The notes below the pieces were generated by a model that saw only the letters and a program-made list of their open reading frames with translations, was not told the DNA's origin and searched no databases. From positions 45,712,107 through 45,776,106 of the forward strand of contig OW121846.1 in assembly GCA_933228895.1 (NCBI GenBank): 64,000 nt of DNA. The letters run 5' to 3'. Positions 10,666 to 21,028 of the stretch are shown here, piece by piece (positions within the stretch are counted from its first letter, which is position 1; every line of letters starts with the position of its first letter). Both the position numbers and the translations under genes were made by a program. This stretch comes from Platycnemis pennipes. Lineage: Eukaryota; Arthropoda; Insecta; Odonata; Platycnemididae.

Positions 10666-10710
10666 AGTCACCTGAAGATGTAACTACGTTATGAAACCGG
10701 GGTTGTGCCT
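10666..10710 (+). ncRNA. hammerhead-ribozyme-like motif, right arm (slightly decayed)
   Basis: Plus strand: AGTCAC, CTGAAGA (10672-10678), T, GTAAC-TAC-GTTAT, GAA, ACCGGGGT, T at 10704 (position 17), GTGCCT. Compared with the left-arm motif, stem III has one C-to-G change that breaks its self-complementarity, and position 17 is T rather than C, still permitted by the NUH rule. It is likely less active or inactive. Confidence 0.42.
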
Positions 10711-10769
10711 ATTTAAATATAAAAAGGGCCTAGCAAAGTTTCATTCTTTTATTTTCCATCATGTTGGTT

Positions 10770-11204
10770 GATGAACTCATCATAACATTTTTGATCTCGG
10801 TTTTATATTAATTTCTCTTTCATGGATGCATTTCTGTTAAGGTAAAACTGTTTTTCACTCAATTATTAGTAGGTATAGATCATCAACTTTTCTCCATGTT
10901 GGTGGGTATAGTATCTACAAAACCGTTCAACCACTACCTTGCACCTTTTTTTCGTATTCAGGGTTGTCATTATAAGGACAATAAACCTAAACCAGAGGTC
11001 ATTTGTGGCGTTAATGACGTTTGTGTGATAGATCGCTAGTTTCGTATGAAGTAGGATTTAGGGACTGAAGGATGGTTGAGTATAATAGGTTTTTGGCATT
11101 ATCCTACTCTTAGCAATATTCTTCAGGAGGTTTAGTATTTAACGCTCAATATGACAGAAGAATAAGGAAAATAAAATGGATCAACTTAGTAACTAACGAA
11201 TGCC
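10770..11204. other. no recognised feature
   Basis: No supported gene or repeat. Confidence 0.35.
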
Positions 11205-11510
11205 CTAAGAATAGTAGGAGAAAAGAGAATTCTTCTGAAAAATGTAGGAAGAGGATAGCACAACTTGATGGGGCATATCTTGAAACATAATGGTCCGATG
11301 AAGACATTCGTCGAAATACAAGTAAAATGGGAAGAATGGCAAAGGAATACCTTGTATGAGATAGTTACTTACAGTAAGTAGAGTAGGGTGTGAAAGAAAA
11401 GAATTACGTAAATATAAAGAGGTTAGCTGATAAGCGAATCAAGTGAAAAGTAGCGTCAAACCTATTTGAGGACTAAGGACTTGTTGACTGATAATGATGT
11501 GACGGAAATG
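11205..11510 (+). pseudogene. non-LTR reverse transcriptase C-terminal remnant (TGATGA-tailed family)
   Basis: Diverged copy of the family at 27675-27880 and 56600-57105. It has a LKHNGPMKTF-like segment near 11280, then GATAAGCGAATCAAGTG and GCGTCAAACC, and ends in TGACTGATAATGATG. Multiple stops and indels are present. Confidence 0.6.
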
Positions 11511-11804
11511 CTTAATATACACTTCATATAGAACTCTCTTACGGACCGGTATATGATTGAAAATCTTTCACTGTCAAGGTTTAACTTTGAAATATAAGGA
11601 TGGGAAATAGTATTCGTGCATGCCGCTCTTTAAAAATATTTTGTGTTTATCCCTATCCTACAATACTAGTTTTTTTTATTGCTTATGGGTAGAAGTAGTT
11701 TTACAGGAAAGATGATCGACAGTTTACATCATTTTCGCCATTGAGAAGTTTTGGTAGTTCGAGAGGAATAGTCATTTATATGGGGACGAAGGGAGGTGAA
11801 AGAG

Positions 11805-12010
11805 GCACCCGTGTGTTGTTATTAACCTGCAATTGACAAAGGTTCCAAAATGTCTGCGCTTAAATGTCCTATCCGACGGACGGAGAACTAAACTCAAAGG
11901 GATCTTCACTCTGCTATTAAGTAAGCACCAGCATGCGAATGAAAAATCCCTGCCAATGCTGGAAATCAAACCTTCTTCTTAAGCTGTAGTGCACCGAAAC
12001 TCTTCTAGGT
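11805..12010 (-). repeat. tRNA-derived SINE, family A (minus copy)
   Basis: The minus strand matches the family-A body (TCCTATCCGACGGACGGAG near 11868 on plus) and the segment AAAAATCCCTGCCAATGCTGG leading to the head. The tRNA-like head is cut short near 11990-12010. Confidence 0.6.
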
Positions 12011-13547
12011 GGAGAAACTTAAATACTTATAGGACTTCTGCATACTGCTCACTGGAAGTACAGTTCCATGTTCTTGTTCAGTTCAGATCTGCAGGCCAGC
12101 TTCTTGTTCTTGAATGAGTGGACGGTAATCTAGCTGCCATCCAAGAGGAATTTTATTAGTGATGCATCTGATGGAAGTCAGGGGTATTTGTGGTAATTAT
12201 AAGCATCATAACGTGGAGAAAGCTCATGGGTATCGCTCGGAAATCAACCGGCTATCAGAGAATACCATGCAAAGGTCTCAGCTGCCCTCGAAAGTGACGG
12301 TGGAAAGCTTGATCGCCATCTGCGAGTGCCCCTCATAAATAAAGGCTCATGCTCGAGCGAAAGTTGATACCGTTACCGGATTGCGCTAAGTTGTTTTACG
12401 GCATTTCAAAGAACAAAAACTGTGCTGCAAGTGCGCAATATGCTGAAGTCGTATAAGGGCTTAAGGTGATCCACCTGCAGAGTTTCAGTGCACCACGACT
12501 TAGTAGTAATGTTTTTTTATTTACTGTTCTAATTCGGGCGGAAAATAAACTAAATGGTTCTCTATTTCACCTGGCCCCTTTTTAGTGTTGTTAATAATTC
12601 TTAATAAGCAAAAGAAAAATGCGTAATAGAGTTTAAGGTGGTATGCGGTATATTTTGAGAGAAATAACTAGAAGTTTGGATATTGGAGGTTTATATTCCT
12701 CCACCTCCTCATCAAAAGAAAGAGAATTAAATTTTGATTACTAGGAGATAATATTATGTATTTACCATCACCATAATATAACTTCTTACTATTCACAGTA
12801 AGTTTATACGGGTTATATCACGTGAAAGGGGAATTTATGGGGTTAGATGAATACACAAGTCATTGAATTTAGTCAATTATCAAGAATGTACGTGAAAATT
12901 GTGAAGAAAACCCTTTACATTTTTTTGGGAGTTACCGTTTGTCAAATTTAGGCGCACAATTTTTATATATTTTATTTATTGTAACTGAAATTCATCCTGA
13001 CCTTTTGCTTGGACACAAAATGTAGCTGTAGCTGGTAAGAAGCTCGGAATATTTATCCGATTCTGAATACCTCCAGGGGAATTAAACATAGTAACTAAAA
13101 TTTGAGCTCAAGTTTCCCTAGCTTTGTGGAGCTGGAGTTAGTCCCTATGCGCACATGTTGACAAATCCCTAGATTTTTAGTAAGAATATAGCAAAAAAGA
13201 CGTAAACCACGAAGGTTATTTCAATGATACCAATCTCGCAAATAGTTCAGAAAATGAAATTTCATTTCACCATTGCCTCCGTGGAGTTCCGATATTTTTC
13301 TAAATGTATTTTATCCCTATCTCGTTGCATATCACAGGAGCCATCAAAGCAATTAGATGAGGACTTATTCATAGATTGGACCTCTCTTTCATCTCTGTTT
13401 ATGTACATTGGCTCTTATTTGATAACAGTGATTTAATTTTCTGTAATCCGCTGCCTATTTTCTGTGACGATGATAATGACGGTTATATGAATGATTTGAG
13501 ACAATCACGGGAATGTAACGATTACTCAAATGTTCCATTTCTTATAG
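12011..13547. other. no recognised feature
   Basis: AT-rich, no repeat family or domain recognised. Confidence 0.35.
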
Positions 13548-13621
13548 GTGCATTGGGTCAACAACTGCAGGAATCTATATGGAAAAGGCACAAGAAAGGA
13601 AGTCCTAGGGATGGCTGTGAG
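13548..13621 (+). other. candidate 74-bp internal exon
   Basis: The segment is preceded by a plausible acceptor (pyrimidine-rich TTCCATTTCTTATAG) and followed directly by the consensus donor GTAAGT (13622-13627). Two of three frames are open through it; one reads VHWVNNCRNLYGKGTRKEVL. I do not recognise the protein. Splice-like pairs arise by chance often at this length, so the call is weak. Confidence 0.2.
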
Positions 13622-13627
13622 GTAAGT

Positions 13628-14734
13628 AAAAAAGCCTAATCAAATTTAATCGTAATGAAGAGGTGGATTTTGCTCGATCATATATGATAAAAGAATTACA
13701 ATCTTAGAAAATTAAAATGCGGCGTTGGGTATCTGGCCAGTAAACAAATGATTGGTCCAGTCATAATGGGTCAAGTCCAATTGAATATCCTTAGTTTTAC
13801 ATCTTGCGGCTTGGCCGTTTAGGATAATTCTTAAAAATTGAGGAGTTTGTTAAAATATCAATCACTATGATAAGAAAATATGAGTCCCACGAATGGTGCA
13901 GCTATTTATTTATGCGTCAGCGTGTTTACTTATAAATTAAGGTATTTACCAAAAATGTGTTTTCATTTTTACTATTTTCATTCTGCGAGGGCTAGTGCGT
14001 GTTCAGGTGTAGTAGAATGGAAAATTTTTCATCTGCACAAATGTCGTCATAACTTGTTTCGTCTTTCCACATATTCAGTTCTTCTTCTTTGAATATAGTC
14101 CATTTTGTGTCCAAGGGCATTACAGCATGCATTGAATTTATTTCCTTAAGTAAATTTCATGATTAGGAGTTAATGCTTATTATGCTTCTCAAAGTTCAGC
14201 TTTCCACGGTCTTGCCTGATAATAAACGCTTTAGATATCTTATGCTCACTTAAGCCGTATGCCGTGTGTGTATCACTTCTCTACTAAGCGGAAGTCTCTG
14301 ATTTGAATCGTGGACAATTTTTTTAGACGTCCAACAGAACGAAAGCCAATTATGGATACAGAATCTTTCTATGAATATCACTTGCGGCACTGGGAAAGGA
14401 AAGGAACTACCTTCTCTTACAATGGCAAGTTAACTCCACACGCCATGTCATCATCATCTAGATTTCAGGATAAAATCGAGTAAAATAATGTATTTTTTCA
14501 CCGAATGCATTCTGAACTATTGCTAACTATCTAACTATCAATTGGCATGAAATGTTCCAGCAGGATTCGTAGAAGCTATCATATCTAGTGCCTCTGAAGT
14601 TTTTTTGAGGATTGCGATTTGAGCATTGTTTTATGAAGGAATACAGTTTTGAGGATTTCCACTTTCTATGATTTTCTCCTTCTTCATAGCTAAGTTAATC
14701 CTAAGCTTTAAATCAAGGCAAAAACAATAACTAG
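13628..14734. other. no recognised feature
   Basis: No supported gene or repeat. Confidence 0.35.
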
Positions 14735-14743
14735 GGCTGAGGC

Positions 14744-15034
14744 GCGGCACGTAGCCAGGGGGGGCTTCTGGTGCTTCAGCCCCCTCCCCCCCCCGAAACG
14801 TTTCCCAAAAAGTTTGTTAGTCTGATTTTAGCAGTGAACTTGACCAGTGAGAAGAGATAAGTATGGGCACTGTAAAAATAAATACCAAGTACTGAAAATT
14901 AAGGGAAGAGATCTGTAGCATTTTGGCAGCGAATGGGCAAGGCTGGTTTGTTTCAAGTTGCCCAAGTCTTACTGGTACCTCTCCCCTCTCCCCACCCCCC
15001 CCCCCCCCCGAAGTAGATTTCTGGCTACATGCCT
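14744..15034. mobile_element. hAT-like non-autonomous transposon (MITE), 291 bp
   Basis: The termini are inverted: GGCACGTAGCCAG on the left (14746) and, as reverse complement, CAGGCATGTAGCCAG on the right. An 8-9 bp direct repeat, GGCTGAGGC, flanks it at 14735-14743 and 15035-15043. An 8-bp duplication and a CAGG-type end fit the hAT superfamily. Each end carries a long G or C homopolymer (near 14758-14795 and 14992-15010). There is no transposase. Confidence 0.72.
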
Positions 15035-15378
15035 GGCTGAGGCCGGATTTGAACACGGGTGGTCGGCTTCCGCGCCGACGTGGTTTGAGCCTTGATCTTG
15101 GATGACGTGGATGTGAAGAAAACTACCACTTCAAGCTGTTTGTCAAGGACTTATGATGAGGAATATTCTTTAAAAAAATACATTTTCTTGACCAAATTAA
15201 AATTCACGGTCAAAGAAACTTGAGGAGGGTAACAAAGCAGCAATCGTCCTGGGTGATGCCATCTGCTTGTTAGAACATGGACCCTGGCCAGTCCATGGAA
15301 GTTTTCCGCTCAAATCATGGAAGCGGGGATGGTGCACCGTCTCTCTATGGTTTTCAAGTCTTTACCCACACGTACATC

Positions 15379-15630
15379 TACATCTACATAATACCCTGCA
15401 AGCCTCTATGAGGATGTGTGGCAGGGGGTTAAGATCACCAAACATGCACTATTGACATGCAACTAGCATATTTAATGGATACATGCTAGATAATAGGGTC
15501 ATAAGCAGCTATGTGGTGAGTATCTACGTAATAATAAAGGAATTATTGGTTGTTAGTACGTACATCATGCCTTACAGACTACTCTAACAATATATCTACA
15601 TATCCCTTTGCTACGCTGCCTAGAGGCGCT
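15379..15630 (-). repeat. LINE 3' end fragment
   Basis: Plus strand begins CATCTACATCTACATAATA, then CCCTGCAAGCC, GTGTGTGGCAGGGGG-like, then 3' UTR sequence, ending near ATCCCTTTGCTACGCTGCC. This is the antisense of the LINE tail plus about 150 bp of 3' UTR, a typical 5'-truncated insertion. Confidence 0.75.
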
Positions 15631-15689
15631 TGAGACCTGAAGGAAAGGTAAAAGGATTGGAATGGAAGGGTATAGCGTGGGGAGAAACC

Positions 15690-15905
15690 CGTCGTCGACC
15701 TCAGTCTTCTCTTAACGTAAGGCACCCCTGGAACCAGAGCTTAACGTCCCATCCGACGGACGGGGTACTGAACTCGAATACTCTCCGCAAGGCACTCCAG
15801 AAGGGGCAGTTTTACCAATGGGAACTATCTTCCATACCGGGTGTCGAACCCGGGCACTCCAGGTGAGGAGCCAGTACTCTAACACAGACCCCTGGAAGGT
15901 GCGTG
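15690..15905 (-). repeat. tRNA-derived SINE, family A (minus copy)
   Basis: The plus strand shows the antisense of the family-A body (CGTCCCATCCGACGGACGGG at about 15746) and of the tRNA-like head (TGTCGAACCCGGGCACTCC near 15842). The 3' part of the element is missing. Confidence 0.7.
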
Positions 15906-16140
15906 TTCGAGGGAGGGAAGCTTGTATGAGGCGTCGGCCGGGCGCAGTCGTCAGGGCGGAGCTCGGTTCGTCAAGCAAGGACCGGCCTTGGGTGGCTGGT
16001 TGGCTGGTTTGAGGCGGGTGGCGACCTCAGCTCTGCCTCCCCCGGGCGTCATTGCAGTGATTCAAGAAGAGCGGTCGAGGAGTGCTTACATCCGGAGCGT
16101 TTCGCTGCGGTAACCTTGGGGGGGCTGCCGACCCAAGGAG
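15906..16140. other. CG-rich stretch without recognised gene
   Basis: Locally rich in CpG and G runs compared with its AT-rich surroundings. Several short frames are open because of composition. It could be a decayed repeat or a regulatory island; nothing decides between them. Confidence 0.3.
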
Positions 16141-16639
16141 GGATGAAATGGAAAAGAGGCTGCGGAAATTATGCTCCTTCTTTTGGCCACGATAACCGAC
16201 TCACTTGTCTACATTAGGGCTCTCACATCCAGTTCTCAAGCCGTCAAGCGTGAAGAGTTGTCGGGTTCTGTCTTGGTGGAAAAGAGCAACAGGAGGTTTT
16301 ATAGCTGTATTGAAATTAGTTTTTAAGGTGATCCAAATGTTTAGGTCACCACCGTATAAACTAAAAACATAAAAAAACTAGTGTCATTAATAACTAATAT
16401 TTCACGTGTCTCGGAACTTCGTGGTAAATATTTTTCTCCGAGTGACAGCAATATGACTCTTGGTTTCATATAATCAGTGTGTAAACGGAAAAGTAGTTTT
16501 TTGTATGCCTGCATGGTAGTAATTATTCTCTCTCTTCGATAATGCATGCCAGGTTCTGCCACTGCTACTCATTCTTGAGGCTGCTTTCAGGGTATTACGT
16601 AAATTTAGATTAACTTAACTTAATCCTGAGCATAATTGT

Positions 16640-16738
16640 AAGAAAAATGAAAGCTCCCTGCTCTATGCGAGGTTCGAAACGCGATCATTGAGATTCAACG
16701 CCGGCGGATTTAAAACTTGACTGCCGTAGCAGTATTAC
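16640..16738 (-). repeat. tRNA-like SINE head (degenerate)
   Basis: The minus strand shows a box-B-like GCGTTTCGAACCTCG (16670-16684) and a weak box-A-like TGCTACGGCAGTC. The cloverleaf does not close. Confidence 0.4.
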
Positions 16739-16800
16739 CCACTTTTTAGCTATTATTATGTTATTTGTTAACATTGGATATCTGATGCCCAGCATCGTAA

Positions 16801-17305
16801 AGCCCGTTTGACGCGGTCCAATTCATTGGCCAATAAATTTGCACAATGATGTGGCACAATATCGGGTGGAAAATTGAACAATATGATCGACATAACAAAC
16901 ACCAATATTGGGACCAATATTCAGCCATCCCATGTACATCTACCTCTACACTTGTCCAATTAAAATATATATACTGGTCATTACATTGCTTATTTATTTT
17001 GCATGAATATACTACGTAATTAGCATAGACTGTAAGAGAAACTTGAAGCTTAAAACTAACTACCTAGAAATTAATATTAAAAAACAGCATTGATATTTGT
17101 CATTGCTTTGGGTACATGGAAATGGCAAAGCTAACCTCTGCTTGGGGATTGGCCAGCAGAGAACAGGAAGTGTTCAGCAAACCGATATTTGGTTATAGAT
17201 TGTCAATGTAATTGTGTAATTGGGAGGGAAACTGGTACGTGTCAAGCGCCACAAAATCCATTCCCAAATGAACTGACCAATGAATTGGACCGTGTTAAAC
17301 GGACT
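16801..17305. mobile_element. Harbinger-like MITE, 505 bp, with TAA target duplication
   Basis: The left end AGCCCGTTTGACGCGGTCC and the right end, as reverse complement AGTCCGTTTAACACGGTCC, are near-identical and continue into AATTCATTGG. TAA flanks both sides (16798-16800 and 17306-17308). A 3-bp TWA duplication is characteristic of PIF/Harbinger transposons. The interior is AT-rich and has no open frame, so it is non-autonomous. Confidence 0.78.
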
Positions 17306-17308
17306 TAA

Positions 17309-19034
17309 GGCTACTACCACACGTCCCAGTTTGCATTCTGGCACAAATCCCATTTCCTATGTTCATCTAAACCAGTGCTGAATCATTTTATGCTTTTGAT
17401 CCATTTGCGTAATCACAATTGGTGCTGAGGAAGGAACGACGCCCAGCCTTTGTGGGATTTGTGATTGGTTTTAAGTTGTGGTAGAATGATCAGTAAATTT
17501 GATTAGTTATATGACGCTAACGATTATTCATAGGAATTCTGTGAATCATTCAGCCGAATGAAAAGCTGATCATTGCCTTAAAACTTTACATTTCAATGTT
17601 GCTCTTGGAAAATATTTCGTAACTTGTGAGTGAATTTCATGGCCTCCTCCGACACTTTCCCACATGGTGATTATGTTGCTTGGAGAGGAGACGAAAACTA
17701 AGCCCCTGTCATGTGATATGTTTTCCTAAACACGCCATCATACTAGTGAAAGGTTGATGCTGAGAACATTCAAGGGATGTGAAAGCCTGAATGCTGACTT
17801 CCAGTCCCCTATGAGCTAGGTTAGAATCAGAGAAGTGGCAAAGATTTTCAGTGGAATTTGATGCTCTATTATAAGATTGAGTAAAAACTAGATTTTTTTG
17901 CGATTATCCACCTGTCTAATGGGACGTAAACGAAACCTATATGGCATGTTTATTATTTTATTTCTGTGATACGTTAGGTTGTATAATGTATCACTAACAA
18001 ACTCTCACATAGAAAAAATTTGTGCTAAGGGAATAATAAGTGAATTCATTGGTGAGGCCATCTAGAAGTCTTATATTTTGGGGTTGTAGGTGATTCATAT
18101 CCTTGAAAAGTCATACCGTCTTAATAAAGCCCGCGTAAGGACACAAACAAATGATTGTAGGAAAGTATGTAAAGAATAAATGCAGGTGTGCGAATAAACT
18201 TCACGGCATTAATTGTGGCCACATTTCAGTCAAATCACTTACCTTTTATTTATCTCATGCTTCGTTAAAAGTGTATTTTTATATTAAATTATTTTAATCC
18301 ATGTTTATTTATTTTATTGTCCATAAGCAAGTGTCTCATTACATGTATATTGCTTATTCCATTGGATGTTATTTACGCTGTTAATGTCTGCCGCAGTTTT
18401 TAGGCGAATATCTGCTTGATGTTCACTTCCATACACATATATATGCCGCTTTCCACTCGGTAGTGAGAGTGTTAAAAAGGAAATGACTTCCTCATGCACG
18501 GTGGTCAAGAAGACATGTTAGCCTTGTGACTGTTGCAGTGGCCGAGGTAGTTGTTGGGAGCATTGCCCCGTCGGGTACCCTACGCTCTGGAAAGGTTCTC
18601 TTTGCGTATTTAAGCATTTGAAAGGGAATATTTTTAAAAGCATCAAGTTACAGCTGAGTCTTACCGGCTGAAAATATTTTCGTTCAGGGGTGTACTAAAC
18701 GATTGAGTGTTGGAGGAGCGTAAGCACCCTTCTAAGGCTAAGTACTTAACTTTGGTAACAAGCCAACTGTGCTTCTGGGAACCATAAGCTATATTTTTCT
18801 AAGGAATGCCGTGCTACATTGCATATAGCAAATAAAATATCCCTAATGTAAAGCCCTCTATAGTGAAACGTTACTCCAGCGATAAAATTAGTATGATTTA
18901 TTGCAATGTGAACAATTTATTAATACTCCTTATGTTCTTTGTGGCATAATTTTTCATCCAAATTCACCGAATCACCTTTTGCATATGGTCTTCCTGAGCA
19001 TACATTTCTGAGAAAAAAATCGTGTCGTATTAAT
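17309..19034. other. no recognised feature
   Basis: No supported gene or repeat. Confidence 0.35.
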
Positions 19035-19157
19035 TTTTATAACTTTCTTTAATGGTATTATGATTTACATTCCTTATTCGTAGGGCCTACTAAATGGCAT
19101 GCGACCATGCATATCTTTAAAGTGTTGAATGCGATTATTGGCAAGTTTGTCACCAAA
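19035..19157. repeat. short dispersed repeat, copy 1 (about 123 bp)
   Basis: Runs from ATAACTTTCTTTAAT to GCAAGTTTGTCACCAAA. It matches 19681-19804 in the same orientation along nearly all of its length, including CTAAATGGCATG and GAATGCGATTATTGGCAAG. No terminal inverted repeat and no tRNA-like boxes were found. Family unknown. Confidence 0.6.
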
Positions 19158-19424
19158 ATATGCGGTATTCAATAACCGTGGTGTACATATCAGAGATGTG
19201 GTCGCATATCTGATCCAAAATATGGTGATATAAGATGTTTATTGACCTCCCTATACGACAGATGGTAGTAGGCAACTTGTCTTAGCAGTTGTAAAGAAGA
19301 CCTCGGTGATACAATACGCACAACACTTATACGCTTTCACCCGCGAAACCCTTATACTGTAAATATACATGTCGTTTTTGAGTGTATCTTAGTCTTTTGC
19401 TCTTGTGTCTCACTCATATATATA

Positions 19425-19680
19425 AGCTAACCCATGTAACCCCACGTTAGTGTATGCTTGCATTGCCTTTAAACATTTTTTATATTGAAAAAAAAAAAAT
19501 TTTAAACAAAATTTTTAAATTGAAATTTTTTTTAAACAAATTAATTTTTTTTACATTTTTTAAATTTTCCATCTAAAATATTGCTACTAATCCTTTTTAA
19601 GCATGATATGTAATGTATGCTTGGTGTGAATTCACCACCTGCCGCACCCCTTTACGATGGCTTGCAGAGTATTATGTAGA
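19425..19680 (+). repeat. LINE 3' UTR and tail, interrupted
   Basis: Starts with AAGCTAACCCATGTAACC, equivalent to the subfamily-B 3' UTR near 53078. It is followed by an A/T low-complexity expansion (19480-19570), then TAAGCATGATATGTAATG, CACCACCTGCCGCACCCC and GGCTTGCAGAGTATTATGTA. The tail resumes at about 19806 (TGTAGATGTAGATG) after the inserted 19681-19804 repeat. Confidence 0.65.
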
Positions 19681-19804
19681 GACTTATAACTTTGTTTAAT
19701 ACTACTATTATTTATATGCCTTATCCGTAGGGTCCACTAAATGGCATGTGACCATGCATATCTTTAAGTTGTTGAATGCGATTATTGGCAAGTTTGTCAT
19801 CAAA
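19681..19804. repeat. short dispersed repeat, copy 2, inside a LINE tail
   Basis: Second copy of the 19035-19157 repeat. LINE tail sequence lies on both sides (GTATTATGTAGA before it, TGTAGATGTAGATG after it), showing that it arrived as a discrete unit. That makes it a mobile element rather than a local segmental duplication. Confidence 0.55.
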
Positions 19805-19819
19805 TTGTAGATGTAGATG

Positions 19820-20072
19820 TTCAAGAAAATAGTTGGTCGTTCTTGTATTGGCAGGAAATCAATTTAATGGAAGCAAAGTATAATGGTATCTCTAGCTGAA
19901 CTAAAATATTGCAGGTTGTTGAGTAAAATTCGTGCATAATTACCAAATATTAAATCTCTGAGAAAATCGTCATGGTAACATGGAGTCATATTGATAGCAG
20001 ATGCCAAGTTTTTTGCAATGGGATACTTTGTAGGGTATTCCAAGCCTGCCACGTGAACGGCGGTGAAATTTA
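19820..20072. other. no recognised feature
   Basis: A gap between the LINE tail and the foldback, with no family recognised. Confidence 0.35.
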
Positions 20073-20182
20073 CATTAATTGCCATGTGAAAAATATCACC
20101 TGGTGGGCGCAGTAGCCCTGAAAGCCAAAGGTCCGCGGTTCGATTCCCGGTCCAGGTGAATTTTTTCGCACGGCAATTAATG
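20073..20182. mobile_element. foldback with tRNA-like loop
   Basis: Arms of about 30 bases: CATTAATTGCC...ATCACCTGG (20073-20103) and its imperfect reverse complement CCAGGTGAA...GGCAATTAATG (20152-20182). The 48-base loop carries a box-B-like GCGGTTCGATTCC and the sequence GTGGGCGCAGTAGCCC. It is therefore a tRNA-like unit flanked by inverted repeats. It may be a SINE head captured in a MITE, or a small foldback in its own right. Confidence 0.5.
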
Positions 20183-20269
20183 TGAAATAGGATACATTGA
20201 TGAAATGGTTTCTTGGATGCATGCGTCAATCCATTGCTGCTCTAATGGATGTGAAAATTTTGCAGCCTT

Positions 20270-21028
20270 CCCGTGAATGATCTTTCCTGGGGTAAACACA
20301 TACGTGAAATAATGGGTCAAGCGAATCGTACACTGGGATTCATCAAAAGAGTACCGGGTAAATGAGTCGATCATGTACGAGAAATCAGCTACTTTTTCCT
20401 TTTTAGTCCTCATTTGGAATATGCTGCCAGTGTATAGGATCCCTACGAAATAGGGCTAAATAATGAACTTGAGCGTGTGCAGCGTAGGTCGGCAAGGTTT
20501 GTAAAGGGACGGTAAATTAACCTTATTAGCGTAATCAGTCTATTAAATGAATTAAATTTGGAATCATTGTCAGATCGCAGGTTGAAATTTATTCTTGATC
20601 TCTAATACAATTTCCGAGACCATATTTTCAGTGATGATGTTAAAAATATTTTGCGAACCCCAACTTACTATGCTAGACTGAACCATAATCACAAAATTAG
20701 AGAAATTGATTGCCGAACTGACAGATTCAAAATGTCCTTTTTTCTCGTACAATTAGGGATATAAATAACGGCAAATATATCCAAAACGCGTGTAGCAATG
20801 GATAACATTGGTAGCTGTATGTTGGTATAAGGACTTAAAGGTAACCCAACTAACAGCATGTTTTTGCATGTATGCTTTGCTATTTTTATCTTTTTTAAAA
20901 AGTGAAGTTTAGAACAGTATATAAGTACTAATCCTTTTATGCATTATATGTAGTGCATGTTTGGTGAGAATTCACCCCCTGCCTCACACCTTAATGGTGG
21001 CTTGCAGGGTATTTTGTAGATGTAGATG
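20270..21028 (+). pseudogene. LINE subfamily B, 5'-truncated and decayed reverse transcriptase tail
   Basis: The plus strand is a diverged copy of 52500-53274: ATGATCTTTCCTGGGG, the region equivalent to ANRKLGFIKRVLGK, the RVQRRSARFVKGR segment, and the NILRTPTYYGRLDHNHK segment. It then runs into the 3' UTR and the tail GTATTTTGTAGATGTAGATG. Frames are broken, for example by a stop inside the equivalent of AASVWDPY and by changes in LFHKFQ. Confidence 0.8.

Larger units (their letters stand above)
10414..10756. mobile_element. inverted-repeat element with two hammerhead-like cores (possible Penelope-like remnant)
   Basis: The left arm (about 10456-10558) and right arm (about 10650-10759) are inverted copies that share, in order, GGAAAATAAAAGAATGAAAC, ATATTTAAATAGGCAC and CATAACGTAGTTACATCTTC. 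Each arm contains a complete set of hammerhead ribozyme core bases, on opposite strands. The centre holds two further hairpins. A 13-base direct repeat, CATCATGTTGGTT, lies just outside at 10401-10413 and 10757-10769. Hammerhead motifs are known in the terminal repeats of Penelope-like elements, so this may be a head-to-head pair of such ends. No reverse transcriptase of that type is in the window, so the family is an inference. Confidence 0.6.

Noticed and set aside
19480..19570. A/T-rich tract as a possible promoter or origin
   Set aside because: It lies inside a LINE 3' UTR and is simple low-complexity expansion.
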